Positions 61,425 to 64,000 of a stretch of DNA of 64,000 nucleotides are shown here, one piece after another. The notes under the pieces are model-generated. The model worked only from the letters and a program-made list of their open reading frames with translations, had not been told where the DNA came from and made no database searches. Origin of the DNA: Enterobacteriaceae bacterium UBA2655 (lineage in GTDB: Bacteria > Pseudomonadota > Gammaproteobacteria > Enterobacterales > Enterobacteriaceae); assembly GCA_002359495.1 (NCBI GenBank), contig DENB01000077.1, positions 1 through 64,000 of the forward strand, written 5' to 3'. Positions within the stretch are counted from its first letter, which is position 1. Each line of letters opens with the position of its first letter. Both the position numbers and the translations under genes were made by a program.

Positions 61425-63782
61425 TTATTTCAGTCGGAAAGCGACGACGCTGTCGCCCTCTTTGGTGCCCATTGAGCCATGACCGCCTGCGGCGATCACT
61501 ACATACTGCTTGCCATCTTTACCCATAAAGGTCGACGGCGTGGCCTGTGCGCCCGCGCTCAGCTCGGTCTGCCACAGCAGTTTGCCGGTGCTGCTGTCAT
61601 AGGCGCGGAAGAAGTTATCCGCCGTTGCGCCGTGGAATACCACGTCGCCAGCCGTCACCAGCGGTCCGCCATGCGCTACCATGCCCATCGGGAAGCCGAT
61701 CGGGAAGCGGCCCGGCATAAAGGAGGTGCTGAGGTTTTTGGTCGTGCCGACGCGGCGCAGCCATTCGGTTTTACCAGTTTTCAGATCCACGCCCACCATA
61801 CGTCCCCACGGCGGCGCGATGCAGGGAATGCCCAGCCCGGACGCCAGCTGTTGGATCTGAATCGCATAGTCGCCGTGGAAGTTTTCATTCCAGTAAGGCG
61901 TACCGTCTTTGGTAAACATGCGCTTCATCGCGGTTTCCGGGGTACGTTTGATCAGCGTGTATTTATAGGCCAGACGCACCGGCGCGGCGATCAGCAGCTG
62001 ACGCTGCGGGTCTACTGCCACTGAGCCCCAGTTAAAGACGCCGATGTTACCCGGGAAGACAATCGAGCCCGTCTCGGTGGAAGGCGTCCAGGGGTTGCCG
62101 TCATAACGCAGCTTTTTAAAGTCCATACGGCAGGAGATCTGATCGAACGGCGTAATGCCCCACATCGATTTCTCCGTCAGCGGCTGCGGAATAAAGTTCA
62201 GGCTGGAAACCGGCTGCGTGGCGGCGAATTTCTCGCCGGGCACGCCGCCCTCGGTGGAAACCTTCACCTGATTCACCGGATAGACAGGTTCGCCGGTCAG
62301 ACGGTTCAGCACGAACAGGTTGCCGGTTTTGGTCGGCAGGATCACCACCGGCTGCTTTTTGCCCTGATAATCGATATCCAGCAGCGACGGCTGCGCCGGG
62401 TTATCGCGGTCCCAGAGATCGTGGTTCGCGCTCTGGTAACGCCATTTAAAGGCGCCGGTTTTCAGATCCAGCGCCACCAGCGCATCGCGGAACTTCTCCG
62501 TGTTGCTGTTGGGATCGCGCTCAATGCCCAGCTCATCCGGCGAGGCATTGCCGAACGGCACGTAGACCAGACCGTTTTTCTGGTCGGCGCTTAGCGTAGC
62601 CCAGGCGATCGGCGTGTCGTAAGGGTAAGTCTGATCCTGCGCAATCGGCTGGGTAGTCTCCGGGTTGGCCGGATCGAAATTCCACACCAGACGGCCGCTC
62701 ATCGCGTCGTAAGCGCGGATCACGCCGGAGGGATTGCCGCTATGGAAGCCGTTATCCATCACGGAGTCGCCGAGGATCACCAGGTTGCCGGCCACCAGCG
62801 GCGCGGAGGTTTCCATCATGGCGTGCGGACGCAGCTTGCCCATATTGGCATGCAGATCGACTACGCCGTTATTGCCGAAATCGGCGCAGAGCTTGCCGGT
62901 ATCCGCGTCCAGCGCAATTAACCGCGCATCGGTGGTGGCGTTGAAGATACGCTTGCGGCAGAGCGCAGGCGCGGCGGCGTCCGTCTGAGACGCCGCGCCG
63001 CTGTCATAGTAGCTGACGCCGCGACAGGTTTGATGCTGCTGCAGGTAAGAGCGATCCGCCGCAGGGGTATATTTCCATTTCACCGCCCCGGTTTCCGGGT
63101 CGAGAGCATGCACCTCGTTATGCGGCGTACAGAAATAGAGCATCCCGTTGACCTTCAGCGGCGTGGCCTCAAAGGTATATTCGCTGGCGTCGTTGCTGTT
63201 GCGCAGATCCCCGGTATGGTAAGTCCAGGCGACCTCCAGATTGTTCACGTTCTCTTTATTGATCTGGTTCAGCGCGGAAAAACGCAGGCCGTTGGTGGTG
63301 CCGCCATAGGCGCTCCAGTCGTTCTGCGCCACCTCGGCGTCCGCCGGCGCGCGTTCATTGGCAATAGTGCCCGCCTGCGGCAAGGGATCGTAAAAGCACA
63401 GGCCAATCACCAGCGCGATCATGACGATCACCGTAGTGCCCAAAAACGGATGGAAGGCGCGCTGCGCGCGATAGAGCGGACGTACTACCCAGGGCAGCGC
63501 CAGCCACAATCCAATCACGCCGAACAAGTCGCCGCGCGGGATCCACTGCCATTTATCAAACCCGACTTCCCGGATAATCCAGAACAGCGTAATCCACATC
63601 AGCACGGCGTAAAACGTCAGCGCGCTGCGCTTCTGCAAAAACAGCATAATGGCGGTGATCAGCAGCCCTGCGCCCATCAGCGCGTAAAAGACGCTGCCGC
63701 CCATCAGCAGAAGCTTCCCTCCCATATAGAGCATCGCGATGCCGACGATCGCGATAATGACGCTGGTTATCTTGTTAACCAT
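61425..63782 (-). CDS. gcd: Membrane-bound PQQ-dependent glucose dehydrogenase
   Basis: A 785-residue quinoprotein that oxidises D-glucose to gluconolactone in the periplasm and passes electrons to ubiquinone. Five membrane helices occupy about residues 1-140. The eight-bladed propeller then begins at NDWSAYGGTTNGLRFSALNQ. Cofactor-site segments include NATTDARLIALDADTGKLCA, YQSANHDLWDRDNPAQPSLL (with the catalytic Asp region) and SSTGKLLWQTELSAGAQATP. Size and sequence fit enteric Gcd (796 in E. coli). E. coli makes only apo-enzyme for lack of PQQ genes; whether this host makes PQQ cannot be seen here. In Erwiniaceae it drives gluconate formation and phosphate solubilisation. Confidence 0.95.
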   Translation of the reverse strand: MVNKITSVIIAIVGIAMLYMGGKLLLMGGSVFYALMGAGLLITAIMLFLQKRSALTFYAVLMWITLFWIIREVGFDKWQWIPRGDLFGVIGLWLALPWVVRPLYRAQRAFHPFLGTTVIVMIALVIGLCFYDPLPQAGTIANERAPADAEVAQNDWSAYGGTTNGLRFSALNQINKENVNNLEVAWTYHTGDLRNSNDASEYTFEATPLKVNGMLYFCTPHNEVHALDPETGAVKWKYTPAADRSYLQQHQTCRGVSYYDSGAASQTDAAAPALCRKRIFNATTDARLIALDADTGKLCADFGNNGVVDLHANMGKLRPHAMMETSAPLVAGNLVILGDSVMDNGFHSGNPSGVIRAYDAMSGRLVWNFDPANPETTQPIAQDQTYPYDTPIAWATLSADQKNGLVYVPFGNASPDELGIERDPNSNTEKFRDALVALDLKTGAFKWRYQSANHDLWDRDNPAQPSLLDIDYQGKKQPVVILPTKTGNLFVLNRLTGEPVYPVNQVKVSTEGGVPGEKFAATQPVSSLNFIPQPLTEKSMWGITPFDQISCRMDFKKLRYDGNPWTPSTETGSIVFPGNIGVFNWGSVAVDPQRQLLIAAPVRLAYKYTLIKRTPETAMKRMFTKDGTPYWNENFHGDYAIQIQQLASGLGIPCIAPPWGRMVGVDLKTGKTEWLRRVGTTKNLSTSFMPGRFPIGFPMGMVAHGGPLVTAGDVVFHGATADNFFRAYDSSTGKLLWQTELSAGAQATPSTFMGKDGKQYVVIAAGGHGSMGTKEGDSVVAFRLK

Positions 63783-63947
63783 TTCCCATCCTCAAAAGTT
63801 TACTAACAACCTAAAATAAAATTACATGCAATCAACATTATTTTAACCTAGGCGAAGGGGTTGAAAAAACTGAGGAAAGTACGAGTGGTAAGCAAGACTT
63901 ATCATTAATCTGACAACAATACCCCCAACAAAAGCGGTACGGCGAAA

Positions 63948-63963
63948 AGTGATGAAGATCACA
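63948..63963. promoter_or_regulatory. CRP-like site upstream of gcd
   Basis: AGTGATGAAGATCACA matches the TGTGA-N6-TCACA consensus at nine of ten positions. It lies 166 bp upstream of the gcd start. In E. coli, gcd expression is affected negatively by cAMP-CRP, so the site is plausible. It could also serve a gene beyond the window edge. Confidence 0.5.
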
Positions 63964-64000
63964 GGTTGATTCAATATATTTTTCTAATGTTTCTCCGATT

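Noticed and set aside
1..64000. Searched by eye for tRNA, rRNA, CRISPR repeats, integrases, transposases and direct-repeat attachment sites.
   Set aside because: None found; the accessory genes near 44.5-48.7 kb show composition differences but no mobile-element machinery.

Overview
The window is a chromosomal stretch from a GC-rich member of the Enterobacterales. Gene content and local order recall Escherichia coli: ynfM-ynfL-mlc-bioD2, ynfD/ynfB/ynfA near ydfG and dcp, and rhaT-rhaR-rhaS//rhaBAD-M. The extra catabolic loci (XdhABC/HpxO purine degradation, ribitol use, PQQ glucose dehydrogenase, OsmU-type betaine importer) fit an Erwiniaceae-like host such as Pantoea, Mixta or Erwinia. That placement is an inference. 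No rRNA, tRNA, CRISPR array, integrase or complete insertion sequence was seen.

Layout. 1-6.7 kb: end of a DppA-like binding protein, a LysR regulator, an M20 peptidase coupled to an MHS-type transporter, and aldA. 6.7-12 kb: small stress and metal proteins (YciG, a 19-cysteine copper-storage-like protein, YbiI), a zinc alcohol dehydrogenase, a cold-shock gene with a cspA-type leader, and a frameshifted YoaK-like micro-gene. 12.3-19.3 kb: complete L-rhamnose locus, but rhaR carries a frameshift. 19.3-25.8 kb: a decayed TetR remnant, sotB, ynfM, ynfL, mlc and bioD2. 26-32.7 kb: a nucleobase permease, the four-gene OsmU system and a DHA2 efflux pump. 32.7-44.3 kb: ynfD, ynfB, ynfA and ydfG, then guaD-xdhA-xdhB-xdhC, dcp and hpxO. 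44.9-48.7 kb: accessory genes, namely an orphan glycosyltransferase, a PRISE-type reductase, a secreted Cys-rich protein and an AT-rich overlapping pair (membrane protein plus DUF1493). 48.8-54.5 kb: ribitol operon with a sugar ABC importer. 54.8-64 kb: a membrane protein, an autotransporter esterase split by an in-frame amber, hipBA with three evenly spaced operators, a GT-D-like glycosyltransferase and gcd.

The most coherent system found by reading is purine use as a nitrogen source. The nucleobase permease, the guaD-xdhABC operon (probably running on into dcp) and hpxO lie in three separate transcription units. Each has a GG-N10-GC sigma-54 type promoter at a sensible distance and a TGCACY-N5-RGTGCA NtrC-like site upstream. 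The guaD unit also has a consensus IHF site and two tandem PurR-like boxes. Together they would import purines, deaminate guanine to xanthine, oxidise xanthine to urate and hydroxylate urate when nitrogen is limiting. The enzymes are established families; the shared control is inferred from motifs.

Several genes are broken or odd: rhaR (T5 run), yoaK-like (body one frame away from its ATG, at TTTCCCA), the esterase (TAG between passenger and barrel), rbtK (3' end extended through an imperfect palindrome) and a TetR remnant. Sequencing error cannot be excluded for the indels.
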